From the NCBI GenBank assembly GCA_017590115.1, contig JAGGNK010008892.1, positions 4,285,383 to 4,349,382 on the forward strand: a stretch of DNA of 64,000 nucleotides, in the 5' to 3' direction. Shown here one piece after another: positions 1-13,875 of this stretch (position 1 is the stretch's first letter; each line of letters starts with the position of its first letter). The notes beneath the pieces were generated by a model. That model was not told the DNA's origin. It did no database searches and saw only the letters and a list, made by a program, of their open reading frames with translations. Source of the DNA: Montifringilla adamsi (Eukaryota > Chordata > Aves > Passeriformes > Passeridae). A program made the position numbers and the translations under genes.

Positions 1-3000
1 GATTTGTTGTATTGAGACTGGTGATTTGTTATTAACTGGACCTGTATCATAGCTATTTTTGTTTTGGAGGTTTTTTTGATAATGTTATTAAGGTTTTTAG
101 TCCATAGGCATGAAGTAGTTGAAACTTGATAGCATTTGAGGAAAATCTTCCCACAGAGGAATATTTTATATGTGCATTGATAGCTAGCTGTGCAGCATTG
201 GGGCCACCAGTTTCCCTGGGTCTTTTTCTGACTTGGAAGATCAAGAATTTGTTTCTGGACAAAACTAGACAACAGGTAATATTGGATTTGTCAGTATTGA
301 GTTCTGAACCAAATATTTCTGGGCTATATATGATCCTTTCTTATTATATAGAAGGAATATATTTGTAAAAATAATTTGCATTTTCCTTTACTTTATGTGG
401 CTGGGACCTACAAGGGTGAAGAAGTACAATGTTATTTTAGACTGATTGTGCATAGTGAAATGTATCAAAGTCCTTTCTGGTGCTTAAATGTGCTGTGCTT
501 AAATGTGGTGCTTAAATGTGCTGTGGTAGAGTTAGAGTATGTTCTTTTTTGGGTTGAGGGGAAGGAAATAGAAATTGGGAGACTGAATGTAAGCCATTGA
601 AAAGGAAAAGTAGAGGAATTACATTTATTACATGGATTACATTACATGAATTTGTTTAAAACAAAAAAAGCACAAAAAATCAACCATAATAAAAAGCACA
701 TAAACTTTGCTATGGTGAATAAGTTTAAATTCTGAAAGATTTATTTAATTAAAAAATATTCCATTATGAAAATTAAAAAAATATTCCACATTATGTAGTG
801 TGAGTGATGAGTATCTAAAATAATCACAGGTAGTGCAGAGAAAGGAACAGTAATCAGCAAATACCTTATTCTGTATTTGGAAAAGTTTCAGTTATGATGT
901 CAAAATAATTCAGTAGCAGTGATTATAGAGTATCCTGCATGTGAAATGTGTACTGTATTCATGGGTCTTAAGCCTCTGAGACCTGAATATTTATTCCAAA
1001 AATATTTTTTAAAAGTAAAATAATTGATCTGTAAAATACCAGTTCTGATTTCTAGTGAAGTCTAGACAATGGAAAATAAAGGACAGTGCCAGTTAATAGC
1101 TGTGGCAGTGACACCCTTGGGGAAGGGGAAAGGTGGCACCGTGGATGATGTGTGCCATACATGCACCACTTTATTTGATTAAGAGCATGGAAGAGGTAAT
1201 GGGTGTAATGCTAGGAGCAGATAAAGGACACAGCTGTTAAAATTACCAGAAAGGTAATCAAGAGACAAATCAATCTGTGGGAAAATCAATCAGCCTGGAT
1301 TTTTTTTTAATCGCTTGTGAGGTGGGCTCATTTGGGTAATTGATTTCTTAATACAGCCTGTGGCAAATTCCTGCTTCTAGTAACAAAGAGCACTTCTTGC
1401 TTTGGAGCAGTAGCTCCGAATAGGGAGTTGAGAAACTTTTTAGGTGGTTAAGCATCTGCTCCCTCTAATTCTGTAGCTGAGAAAACTGGGCTGTACAAGT
1501 AGAGGAATATTCATGCATTGGATTTGCCTTGGATGTGACATTGGAGACCATTAACACAGTAAAGATTTATGGTTTTGTCCTTCGTGTTAAAAATAGCATT
1601 TCCTAGTAAACTTGGAAGTGTTGAGAAGGAGGCTATAAAAATGATGTGATATCTTACTTCCTAAGGTTGTGTACTTTAGGAGTGTCATAACTTGAGTAGA
1701 GAGACAAGGAAACTCACTCTACAGAGTTTATAGAAGTGAAGGTTAAGAGGGGAATTGAAGACAGTCTATAGATACTTGTTCAGGGAAGAGATCTGTGATT
1801 GTAGACTGCTCCTTAATCTTTTTGGAGCAGAAAATGTGTAATGAGGATTGATGACTGAAAGTGAAAGCTAGGCAAATTGAGACTTAAAATAAGGAACCCA
1901 TCTCTAAGTGTGGGTAATTAATCACTGGAACAATTTTTTTAGTTGGATAGAAGATTTTCCGTCACCTGGAGTCTCTAAATCATGGCTGAATGTCTCTCTA
2001 AAAGATAAGTTCTAGTTCAAACTGAAGTTATGGTCTGAGTGTTGAAATTACTGACTGAAGTGCTGTGGCCTGCGTTGTGCAGGAGGTCAGTACATATGAT
2101 CATAGTACTATTTCTGCCCAGAAAAATGTATTAATCCATTCTTGGCTCTTCTGGAACTGACCTTGTTCAAAATTGGTGTTTTTGTGTGTAAATGAATGAG
2201 TAATATTTACCTCCCTGAAGTTACAAGACCTTAATTAATGATAAAGGGTGTGAAGGCTGCAGAAATCCTGCAGGAAATCTATGGAACTAGAAATCATGGT
2301 CTGTTTGCTGGTATGGCTGTATGTATATTTTCCCTGAAACTACAGAAAGTTGTGTGAGGACTTTTCTTCTGGCCTGCCCCTACCCAACAATGCCAGTAGC
2401 TTCTGTAGCAAAGACTGTTTGAAGGGTAGGTGGGAACATGGCATCACTTGGTGGGACACCTGCTGCTTGCTGCTCTCTCTAAACTAGATACTTGCCATCT
2501 CTAATTGCAGTTTAGCAGCATTAATGATAGATGTGAGTGCTGTTATGGGTTTGTTAAAAAGAAGCTTGCATTTAGATATGAAAGGGCAGGTCAACCCAAG
2601 TCTCTGTGTTCAGTCACTTTTCACTTTCTTATCGCTTCAGTGGTGTAGCTGTAATGGTAAGCACCTGGAAATCAGACATTTTCTGTCAGGGTTCAGGGTT
2701 TGCTGACAGAAGGAAAGGTTGTAATTCTTTTTGATGATTGTATTAAGCTATAATTTGTGATCTTTGAGTAATAGTGAGTGAATAAGTCAATCCTGGGTTA
2801 TGAGTGGTGTGCCCTTCTGGTGTTTAAACACTGCTCATGTCTTGCAAGAGGCAAATCTTCTTGTCAGGAAGTGCTTTAAGTGTCACCCTGTAATATTCAA
2901 GATAATTTTGACGAGGCAAAGAGGGCTTTGAAGACTCAGGCACAGAACTCATCAGCTTCCATAACTGCTGCTGGTTCTTTCTCTGAAATTTCACCCACAG

Positions 3001-6000
3001 TTTATCAGGTGTTAAACAACTGCTAGTTTTAGGTCGTACCTTTCTGTATTCTGCAGGTCCAGAATGTCCAGGGGAGACAGTTTCCATAATGCTGGAAAAA
3101 AAAAAAAGCATTTTTAGCAGGTTTATAATATATACAATCATTATGCTTCTCTGTGCATTATACATAGCAGAAACAAGCCTTTCACCAAGTTGAGAAGCAG
3201 TTCAGTTTATATCTGCAAATCAAAACCTAGTCCCCCTTGTGCCAAAAACTAGATTACCTGCACAGGAAAGACAGTTTTGTATGTTGAAGAGAGAAACCTA
3301 TGTCTGTTTTCTGCTCTGGTGCCTCTGTAAGTCCTGACTTCCATTTTGGAGGTAACACTTAGGAACTTCTGTGGTCCATCCTCTCCGGTGCATGGCCCTT
3401 TGGAGAACTGGCACTTCTTATTTCATTATTGAAGGCACTAGAGTCCAACACTTACTGACCAGTACTGCTGCCACCCTTGCATTTTGCTGTGGGCTACTGT
3501 GAGATCTAAGGCCTAAATGAGGTCAAAAGGGTGCAGTACAGAACTAAATTAATTTAAATTTTCTGTAATTGAGATTGCTTAGAATGAGGGAGTTCTTGCT
3601 GAAGGTGCAGGATTGACAGGCTTGAGTGTTTGTATTGTGCTTACTCTTAGGGCAGTTTGGATGAATGCAGGAGGGACAGGCATTTTTCATACTGCTGGGT
3701 TGCTTTCTTTCTTGAACTGCAGGAGTGTTTTCAGAAGAGTGGGACCCTCAAGATACTTTCATGTCTTGCCCCACTTCTCAGGCAATGGAGAAAGAATCCA
3801 TCATAGCCATGTGCCTACTACCAAACCGAGTGGGAAGACACAAAAGTTAAAATAGTTTTTCCTCAGGACATTTGGCTAAAGGTGAAGCATATTGGATTTT
3901 ATTTTTAGAGCAGAACTTGCCTAAAATAAAGGTTGGAATGATGGATGTTTTTGATGTATTTTATTGCTTTTACTATTAGGCCTACCTTATCCTTTCTCTA
4001 CAGTGTTGTCAACACTCTACTATCTTTATTTTATGCATAACTTTTTTGAAATTTCCAGTTTTTTCTGTCAGAGCATTTGGACAAAGCTTTCTTTTCCTGG
4101 AGTTTAACTAAACCAGATGGGAGTTTTCTGCTGTCACCACCCTGATAGTTAGTAACTGAACAATTCTTTGTGGTGACGTCTTGTAGTTTTGCAGGTAGCA
4201 CACTTTCCTCACTCATTTGAAGTATCCCTCCTCCAAGAGACAATCTAAGTCAGCTGTTTATAAGTACAAGTGGTCTTCAATCTTCTCAGTGTTCTCTGAG
4301 GTATGGCATACCTCTTCAAGCGTCTGCCTGATTAGCCATTTATTTTCTTATTGATACAAGAAAATTCTCACAAAAATTGGATGATACCTTTCTGGTATAG
4401 ATTGAGGATGCAGCTACAATTCTGGTGTGACAGACAGTGCAAAACTGAACAGACACTAGATGAGAGCTTTTATGTAAAAATGTCCTTCTCCAGCAGGCAA
4501 GTAATGTCTGAATGACCATACGACATGAAAATGAAGCTAATAGATGTGCTAGGCTGAAGGAATAAACAGCTGGTCCAGGTCTGATAGAGAGGAAGCAATC
4601 ACTTTTAACTGGAGCAAAATAATTAATAACCAAAACATCCTGAAAGCCAATCAGGTGAACAAGTGAGGAGTAGGATGGGCTCATATGAAGTCCATTTTCT
4701 CCCCGACCTTATTGCATTGTTTGCAATAAATTTGGTATTTAAAGACAGTTTTTCTTCATTTGGAAATTGAAGTCTTGATATTCGGCTGCACCTTCCCACC
4801 AAATATGCAGTTTAGCCAAGTTAGTTTACGGAGTTTCTTACAAGTGTTGAATTTGCACTTCTAGGGAATAAAAACCATTAGGGGGTAAAAACTCTCAACT
4901 TTCCTTTTATAAACCTGTGCTCATTACAGTCCTGTTTCTAGTTTTTTTGTAATGTTCACTTTCAGTGCTATTTCGTTGCTATCCTGTAATGCCTTTACTG
5001 AGTGATCTAGCTGGTACTGTAAATGCTTGAGTCTGTTTGCTTTCGAACACAACTGGTACTAGTGAGAATGAGCGTTTTTTAAGGTATTGACTTCAGCAGG
5101 TGTGACTGGGGAACAGTCTTGAAAGGAGCCATCTTGATTTGAACATTTAAGTAATGCCAGGTAATTGGCCTTTTCATCTCTGCTTTAGTTGTTTCCAATT
5201 TTTGTCCTTCCACCAGTCTCATCCAAAGCTGGTTCCACCATCATGTGGTGCAACTTCTTTTGGCATTTGGAACTTCTTTGTCATAGTGATTTGTGCTCTG
5301 TAATTGTCATTGTTGTTTTGCAGTGTTCTCATTCAGCCTTTGATCCTTCTTTTTCTAACACTTGCTAACCACCATTTGGCACTTCAGAGTGTGAAAATAA
5401 CTCCACTACTGGGCAGTGCTAACACAATTAAACAGATACTGTCTTTGCTTGCCACCACCCACTGCCTGTGTGCTGCAGAGCATGTGACAGCTTTTACTCT
5501 TTTACTGTAGTGTAACATGCAGGTCCTCTTATCTGCCCTCCCTTTTTTAAAAATTAATAAAATTAATCTCAGTTCGCACTTTCCTGAGATTTAATTAATT
5601 TCTGTCCTTTTGTCCCATTCTTCATTCTAATCCAACTGAATGTGTCTTCCTGTAGCTGAAAGTTACTTTGCCTTTGGTTTCAATTTTCACCAATAGATAG
5701 TTTCTTATACTTGGTAATTTTGTATTTTTTTTTCCTTTGTTCCTGCTTATTCCCTTTTCTTCAAAGTGTGTCCCAATGCAGAGCTGTTGATTTAGCTCAG
5801 CAGACTGATGTGCATGATCTTCTGAAGGGTTTCCATAGGCTGGGCACAGCTTTCTCATTATGTTATGTATTCTTCTAAGCATCCATGCGGCTGACGATTC
5901 TCATTGTTAGTAAACAATACACAAGTATTACTGGTTGTTTCCTAAACCTATTTCCTAGATTCTTAAACGCTGTCCTTGTTTCTGTGGAAAAATGAAGTTT

Positions 6001-8223
6001 TGGATAGCTCTTTTTCTGAAAAGCAGAGTCATTTGGGAGAACTCAGAATTACACTCTCAGAGGAACACACATTGATGGTTGGGGAAAAAGGTCAGGAAAC
6101 GAAGCAGCTGTGTTGAGTTTAGATCAGGCAGTGTTTTAGATTACAGATTTACATGCACCTTAACACTTTTTAGTTTCCCATTTTATAAAATGTAGACAGT
6201 TACTTTTTATAGTGTTTTTTAAAATTTTTCTAAAAGAAGGTTTAATGAAGTTACAAATTTTTATTGATGTTTTGAGTGTTAGTAAATAACTGAGAGTGGA
6301 AATTAACTGAAACTAATCTTTGCTTCTAAGCATATTTATAATTTTAAAGCTGAGATGAATGCTACTGATGTGAGATTTCATGGTGGCGGGGAGGAGATAG
6401 TTCCCTTCAAAGGACTTTGATTTTTCTTTTATGCAGTCCTCCCTGAAGTGTTTCAGTAACACGTGATTGATGCACTCTATTACAAATACTGCTGTATGTC
6501 TCTGTGGATTGATTACTTTTACAGCAATATACCTTCTTACTGAAAAGAAAAATGGTGCAAAGGATCATCCTGTCCTGTTGAGACATGAGGGACACTCCCC
6601 TGCTGGACGCTGGATTTTTGGTTGTTTGTGTGAAGGTGTATAAACAGCAGCATGGGTTCTTAACAGCATAGAGAAGTATCATGCACTGATCTTGCTGAAA
6701 AAGTTCAAGTGCTTCTGTAGGGTTAGGGATTCAGTCAGGTTGTGATTGTAGTGCAGAAAGCAAGGAGTACTGCTTTGTTAGTCAATATTTGGTCTGAAGC
6801 TGGTCTTAAAATGGGAACTTTAAAAGAGTTACTCAGGAAAACTTTACAACAACAAAGTCAAAAAAGCCTGGGGATTTGAGATTATTTATGATATTTTGGA
6901 TGGCTTATGAGAAACAAGCAAGAAATTAAAGGTTTCTGCTTCAGTCAGTTCATTTGCTGTCTAAATGGAGCACATCTTGGCTTTTGTGTGTGTATTTAGC
7001 CGTAGCTAGCAGTAGAAGGACAGGCTGTCTATACCTGCTGTAGTTTTACTTACAGCGTTACTGCTTTTTCTGATTTCCTTTGCTTCTTTCGTATCACAAA
7101 ATTCTAGGAAAACTTTAAAATTATGAATATCTACATATATATGACCTACAAGTTTTGAGGCAGAATTTCCTGAACTTTCACAGAAGAGCCTTTTAATGCT
7201 GTTGGTTGTGTTTTGATGGTTTTGTCTGTGGCCCATTGAATCTCTAATAACAGAAGACAGCAGCATGCTTATGCAGGGTAGATTCACTTTCTGTATTGGG
7301 CTTTTTAAAATTATACTGCTTTTATATTAAACAGGAGTCAGAAATGGTAATTTGCTTTTCCACAGTAGTATACTGTAATTTTAGGGGCCCTGTATAGTGT
7401 TGCTCCTTGTGTGTTTGCCCATTTCTTATGTCAGTGTCACAGTGTAAAATTGTAATGTTCGACATATGGAAGATCTCTTTGTGGTTGAAGATGCTGCCCA
7501 TAAACTATCTGCCTCACTACCCAAAACATTTTTGAAAGCTTAAAAAAAACCCAAAAAACCAAAGTTTTTTCTGGTGGTTTTTTTTTTTTTTTTTGTTTTT
7601 TTTTTTTAAGATACTTGAGAAAAACATACAAGTTAGTTCTAGTCCTTTTTTAGGACTAGTCATTTTTATGTATTTCTGATCTATAGATTTTCTCTTAACA
7701 GAGCATGTATGTATGAGCCATAGCTTCTCAGTTTTATTTTACTCTGCTTGTAAACTGCTAGAAACAAACAATTTGATTTTAAAATGGTAAAAATTGATCT
7801 TTGGGTTTGAATGTCACAGTTTTAAGACTTCCATGCAAAGCCTTGAGAATTGCCAAGAATGTGGATTTCAGTGACACAATAAGGTGATGGACGCTGCTGA
7901 ACATCAGGAAGACCCCTTGAAACCAAGTCATGAAAAGCTTGGAAAAGCATTAGAGAGTTAATCCATCTTTTTCTTCTCTTTCCTGGCTGTAGAACAATGG
8001 ATTTTTTGAGGAAATGATGTGTCTCTGCCTAATATTCTTAAACAGCAGGTTCAATGCATATGCAAACTGAATCTGAGTTAAAATAAACAGAGCTTCTACT
8101 GCAAATATGCGCTTGATAACCAAGACTGTAATGCATGGGGATCAGCTTATTTCACTAGTATGAATAGTTCTCATAAGAGGTTAAGACAGAGGCAGGTGGA
8201 AATGTTGGTTTGACTTTTGGTAT
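1..8223 (+). other. NRXN3 intron, first unique stretch
   Basis: This is AT-rich intronic sequence with no recognised NRXN3 exon on either strand. It holds a three-fold short tandem repeat of about 15 bases around 480-524 (unit near GTGCTTAAATGT), a coding-like minus-strand patch at 2824-3095 described separately, and a broken T tract at 7578-7607. Open frames of 60-114 codons occur on both strands but show no family resemblance. Confidence 0.8.
2824..3095 (-). other. Exon-like minus-strand stretch of unknown origin
   Basis: On the minus strand a run of T residues ends in TTTCCAG at about 3093-3103. The open frame then continues for about 88 codons (IMETVSPGHSGPAEYRKV... to LLQDMSSV) to a stop. 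The frame is rich in Lys, Gln and Ser and could be a last exon or a retrocopy fragment. Further upstream on the same strand, at about 3545-3770 and 4031-4243, other frames read in a protein-like way but contain stops. I do not recognise any family. Frames of this length also occur by chance elsewhere in the window. Confidence 0.2.
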
Positions 8224-8798
8224 TGTCCTGATCTTAGCTGGGATAGAGTCAATTTTCTTCCTAGTAATTGGTACAGAGCTGTGTTTTGCATTTGGTGTGA
8301 GAATGGTGTCAGTAACACACTGATGGTTTTAAATGTTGTTGTGCAGGGCTTTTAGTTGTTACTGTCAAGGACTTCTCAGTTTCCTGGTCTCTGCCAGCGA
8401 GCCAGTGCACAAGAAGCCAGGACATGTTCAGGACAGCTGACCTGAATTGCCCAAAGCAATGTTCCATACCATGGATCATCACACTCAGTATATAAACTGG
8501 GGACACTTGGCTGAGAGGGGCCAGATGCTGCTGGGGGGTCTGGCTGGGCATCAGTCAGTGGGTGGTAAGCAGTGGGTTAGAGTTGTGAACCCTAATGTTT
8601 TTGGGGTTTTGGGGGTTTTGTTCCTCTCTATCTTTACCCTTTTATCATAGTATTTTACTTTGCTCAATTATTAAGCTGCTCTTACCTCCTCCCATGCACT
8701 TGACCTTTTTCTGACTCTCTTCTCCATCCCACAAAGTGAGGACAGGAGTGAGCAAGCAGCTTGTGGTACTTGGTTCTTGGTTGGGACTTAACTGCAAC
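8224..8798 (+). mobile_element. Solo LTR of an avian ERVL-type endogenous retrovirus
   Basis: This block of about 575 bases starts with TGTCCTG, followed by AGCTGGGATAGAGTCAATTT. It contains CACTCAGTATATAAACTGGG as a TATA region near 8485 and closes with GGTTGGGACTTAACTGCAAC. This order of motifs is a common bird LTR I recognise from memory. No gag, pol or env sequence lies on either side, so it is a solo LTR left by recombination. The final bases have diverged, so the exact 3' edge and any target site duplication are unclear. It is oriented the same way as NRXN3. Confidence 0.8.
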
Positions 8799-11700
8799 TG
8801 GATTTACCTGCTCCAGTGCTGGATAGATAAATTTGATTTTGACTAAGTTACATTATATTAGAAAAGGCCTGAAGTATATCTTAGGCTGAATAGTAAGTAG
8901 GAAAAATGAGCTATCCTTACACTGTAGAGTTAAAAGTACTTTAAAATTGTCTAGGAGAGAGGTCATGAAGTCATCTGGGAAGACAAGCATTATTTAATCT
9001 GGGGAAATCTAGATTGTTACAATCCTGCAGAAGAAAATGTGCTTTTCTGACTTTTTTTGGAGGAAGACATGCTTTATTTAAACACCCATTATTTTGTCAG
9101 TTCTAATTAGCTTATCTTGCAATTGATCCAGAAACACTATAGCAGCTAAATTAAGGTGCAGTTTATGTGTTTAATTGTGTAAATTCTGTATGTCCCCCAT
9201 TCCCTATCTTTGATTTGTTACACTCCACTCCTTACAGCTTTCCATTATTTTCTTGGGGTTATTTCAACCTGCAAGGGTTTTTAGAGCTATGTGGCGTTGT
9301 TCCCTTCTTTCTAAACACCAGGTACTGTGCTTGTGGGGCAAAAATCAGTGCCTAGCTAGTATAGCTTCGACAGCACTTGGGCTTCCTCTGTTTGTGTTTA
9401 ATAGAAAGGCTGTTTTACAAATTAACAGAGAACTCACTATTTGATTATCTGTTGGCATGCCATCCGATATAGGAAAGTTATCTCAGCCTGTGTGCTGTCC
9501 CAGTAAATTGCTAACACAGAGAACAAGAATGAAGGATTAATTACTGAAATCTACTAAGATGCAGCTCAGGTTGAGCATTGTAGAAAAATAAAATACCCAG
9601 TTGTTTTAATCTTTAAAAAGTACTTATGAGACACCTCCCATCTGTCAACAGTCGTGGCTCTGGAAATAGCCACAGCATCCTTCTGCCTTGTCTGGAGTAT
9701 TGGTAAAAGCTGTGCCAAAGTAAAATGTCTTGGGGGTGATAAGGTTGGGGTTTTATTAGAGGGTTTTTTTTATTACACTCTGGGCCAGTAGGCTTTTTCC
9801 CACTTATTTATTTTATTTTGAATCAAAAAATGTTTTCAAATGGAGAGTCAAAAAGAAATCTTTTGACAAATGGTTGTTAGAAGGTTTCTATGTATGGGAG
9901 AATTGATAGCTTTGGAACCTTCTTTCTTTATATATGGAGGATGCTGTCTCCTCTCTACATTCTTCCATGCTTATTATAGGATATTCTATTGATATCAATC
10001 CTACATTTGGGCTCATCATTTAACCTGTTGTGTTTCATTATCTGGAGCAATGCATTTATTATTTATATGGGAGATGGGTGGCTTTTCCCCCCAATGTTCT
10101 TCATTGGATGCTTTAACTGTATTTATAAGAGACTCTTTTTTCCCACATGGTGTCACAGTTTCCCCACGGATCTGTATGTAACTAGAGACACATCAGACTG
10201 CGGAGCTACTTTCCTCTTCCCAACCTGTAACACCAGTTTAAAGTCCATATATGTGGCTGATACATAGGATTCAAATATGTATTAGTAAAATGTGTTGCCG
10301 TTTAGGTTTTTTGAAGCCTTCCTAAACAGCAGTCCCCTCTGAGAGGAAACCTTTGGTGTGTTGTTATTCATTGCTTCTCTTATGGTTTTGCTGATGCTAA
10401 TACACACTCAAGGAAGGAGAGTTTTCTGTGATTCACATTCACTGATGTGTTTTTCCCCTGCTCTGATCCGTCAAAGATCTGCAGGTGAAAGATTTGGTTC
10501 TTTTGAAAGAAAGAAGAAAAATACAACTATGCATATTTTCCCTAGTGATTTCTTTTTCTTTTTGTCTTCATCTTTAATCACATAAACATTCATTACCTGT
10601 TTGTGTATCATCTCCGCTCTGATCTGAACCCATTTAACCAAAAGGAACTGGCGAAATTTTAATTTTTTCAGTGTCTGCCTGAGGTTTAAATTATGCATTT
10701 TGAAGTCTAAAACTTTGAAGTAGTTGTTTTCTTTACACCTACAAGTTAAAAGGATCCAGCAAGGAATGTTGTATTCTTGTTTTAGGATTTCAAAAGCTCT
10801 GTTTACTTTTAACATGCTTGGGTTTACAGCACAACACTATGTAGTGGAGAAATGCATACAAGTAATTACGTCAATTACCATCAGCTCTTTGCAATTCTTC
10901 TGTGATGCTATGTGATTTAAATGTCATTATGTGTCTGGAAAAGGATGGGAAATTGTTGTTGTTAGCTTCTGTTTGCTGCTAACAGCTGTTTTTATGACTG
11001 GTTTTGCTCATAAACAGGTGTTTAGAACATTCCTTTGACTAAGTGATACAGCTTGTGCTGCTGTGAATTAAATTGTCCTGCTTGTCTATGTAGTTTGGAT
11101 TTCTTTTGTTTTCACTTCTTTAAAGAAAAGAAAAATATAAAAGCAGAAAGGTTCCCAACATCTGAGGTTTTGGTAAGTCATGCGTGGAGACACTGGAAGT
11201 TTATGATGAGAAAGAATGTGTCCTTGAAGAAAAAGATGTTTTGCTATGGGTATCTGTGGCCTCCCAATTAAAGCTCACTTTATGCTAGTTCCTGTCTGTT
11301 CCTGTTAAAGGATCTTTCTGGTACTTTCTCTGCTTTGGTTACAAGTCCTGTTCCTGGTGCTTTTTTATGCCTGAAGCATATTATGGTAGGTGATGGAGGA
11401 TTGGACATATGCACCAAAAGTAAGTATGTGTTCAGTAATACTCCATGGTGAAAATTTAACTCTGTATAAAATGCTTTTGAAAAGTATCGTCAGATGGTGC
11501 TTCTGAAAAAGGTAAGGTGAATTCTTCCCCTGCCCCCCATTCTCATTCCTAGCATCTGAAAGAAAAGAAGGTGCGTTCTCTGTGATTTGTGGACTTGACA
11601 CTACTTAGAGGTGAATGAAAGCCTCAAAAGATCTTGTTGGGTCCTGCTTTTAAGCCATTTTCTGTATGCATTTTGTTCAAAAAATTATTGATCTCCATTC

Positions 11701-13420
11701 CTTGCCAGTTAATCAGGGACTAGAAGAGCAGAGTTTTCAACTGAATTGGTCACTGTCATTTTCTATATGATCCAGAATCCTTAATTTCTGTTACTTAAAA
11801 AAAAAAACCCCAGCCAGGACCTGCTCAGCCATCTAAAACATGCAGAGGCCATCTGCAGGGCTCAGGTTGATGCCTGAATGGTGGCGACCATCTCCTGCTT
11901 CAGTTGCATGTGTTGTGCCATTTATTTCTGACATAGCTATTGTTGACACATTTCTGATGCATTAAATATATTGGTATTTCATGAAAGAGAGAGACAGTAT
12001 TGTCTCAGTTAATATATTAAGGATGAACAGATAAAGGTTTAAAGGGAACGTGGGGAAGAGTTTGGAAAGAACGTGGGCCATATTTGTGTCTCAATCCACT
12101 GCCTAGTCCATACAACCATTTTTTAAACTTATAATTTGAACAAAAATAGCAGTTCTATAGCCTTGGAGTTTCACAGACTTCTCTTCAGAAATGTTTCTTT
12201 TGTGTGGAACAACTCTTACCTCTGACACAGTCAAAGTGCGTGTGAAAAACCTGCAGAAATGGAGGGGAGGCTTCGGTTGAAGAGATATTTTTGCCATGAA
12301 ATGGGGTGTGGTGGGCACACACAGAAGTTGTACAGAACCAAGTCACGTCCCCTGTTGATGTAGCTAAGTTATGGGGTTATACAGACATTGCTTGTCATTT
12401 TTCAAAGTGGCTTTGTGTCTGATTGGTTGGTGATACGTTGACAGTCTGTACTCTGCATAGCTTTGGGAGATGTACATCTATCTGGAACACTCATCTTCTC
12501 ATACATGCCTGCATTGGCATATGATTTTACTAGGCATACCATAGCTTTTTCTTTAGACAGTGTTTGGGTGTTTAGACATGATTTTCTTCCAGATATAAGA
12601 GGAGATTCCCCTGTGCACTCTTTTGTTGCCTCTTGTTTGGTTTAAATTTCATTTGGGATAAAAAAAAAGAAATTCCTTGTTCTTATTTATTAATATATTT
12701 TTATGTTTTATCTTTTTAATTGTTAGTAACAAAACCAGAGATCCCTAGAGCTGTTCATTAATTTGAAGTGAGAATAACAGGGAAACAACACAGCTAAATT
12801 AATATTTGTACAAGCCAGTAAAACTTAGCAGTGGTGTTGTAGTACATGGAGATTTCAGTCTCTGGTACATCAGTAAATAACCTACTGCAGTAATATGGAT
12901 TTTAGCCTGTGCACACATGTTCTGTAAGATGAGGAAGTAGGCTCCAATTTATTTCTTGCTTTTCATAGTTTGGATGTTATTAGAGCCATGTCCTTGTTCT
13001 GGCTCTAGGATCCCAGAGACTTGAAAATTACTCCTTCTGACACGTGTAAAAGAATTGAAAACTTTGTTTCTAATAGCTCAGCTCTTTTTTTGTGAGAAGA
13101 ATGATAGTGTAAAGTCCATCCTTAGCCCCACAGGATGATTAATATACACATGTTTAGGCAGATTCCTGTCTACCAGTCCCATTATCACCTAAGTAACCTT
13201 TGATGCTACCCATGCATGAAGTGATCTCTGAACTCAAGGTGAACTCTTTTGTAAGTAATTGTCAACAAAATACTGTTCTTGGAAAACTGGATGAAGCATC
13301 TGTGTGGCAGGCAGGAGAATTTATTGCATCTTAGTACTTGTTATGGAGTAGAGAACTTTCCTATGGAGTAGAGAACTCCAGATTAGAAAACTCAGATTAG
13401 ACTTCAAAAAAGAGATGGGG
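8799..13420 (+). other. NRXN3 intron, unique stretch
   Basis: Intronic sequence with no exon, RNA gene or recognised interspersed repeat. A tandem duplication of period 20 (TATGGAGTAGAGAACT) lies at 13342-13377, just before the next LTR-like element. Homopolymer runs are short. Confidence 0.75.
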
Positions 13421-13875
13421 AAGTGTGGGGGGATAGAATATAAGAAAATAAGGATAGTGTACAAAGTAATTTCACCCCTAAGGATTTGCAGCTGGGGCAA
13501 TTACCAAAGATTAAGAACAGGCCTGACTTTAACAGGCCACAGTTGTGACCAATGAGAACAAGAATGCTATAAAAGAGTGGGTTGGCGGCTTTGTGAGGAA
13601 CTAGAGTCACTTGGCTACTATGAAGAAGAGTCAGTGCTCTGAAGAACTGCCCATGAGACAACACCAAGAGGGTGTGAAACTTTTGTGATAAGGAGACAAC
13701 AGTATGGAACTTTTGCAATATGATGACAAGAGAGAAGTTGCAAGTGCAAGGACTGAAATGCAATAAGTTTGTGCTTGCTTTCAGACTGGTGCTGATAAAA
13801 ACTAAACTTTAATTTGCATTTTGACTGGCTAAAGGAATTTACATCAAAAGACATCAATTCCTAATAAATAAATAT
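13421..13875 (+). mobile_element. LTR-like element, copy 1 of a related pair
   Basis: This block resembles 21845-22160 along more than 300 bases in the same orientation. Shared landmarks in order are AATTTCACCCCTAAGG or a near match, an AGGCCTG...TTAACAGGCCA stretch, a promoter-like TATAAAAGAGTGGGTTGG at about 13568, GAACTGCCCATGAGA, and GGAACTTTTGCAATATGATG. Overlapping AATAAA signals near 13863 would serve as a poly(A) region. The arrangement fits the U3, TATA, R and poly(A) order of an LTR. The exact family and edges are not certain. Confidence 0.65.

Noticed and set aside
13404..13763. 119-codon minus-strand frame
   Set aside because: It is antisense to an LTR-like repeat and includes its TATA and poly(A)-like regions.
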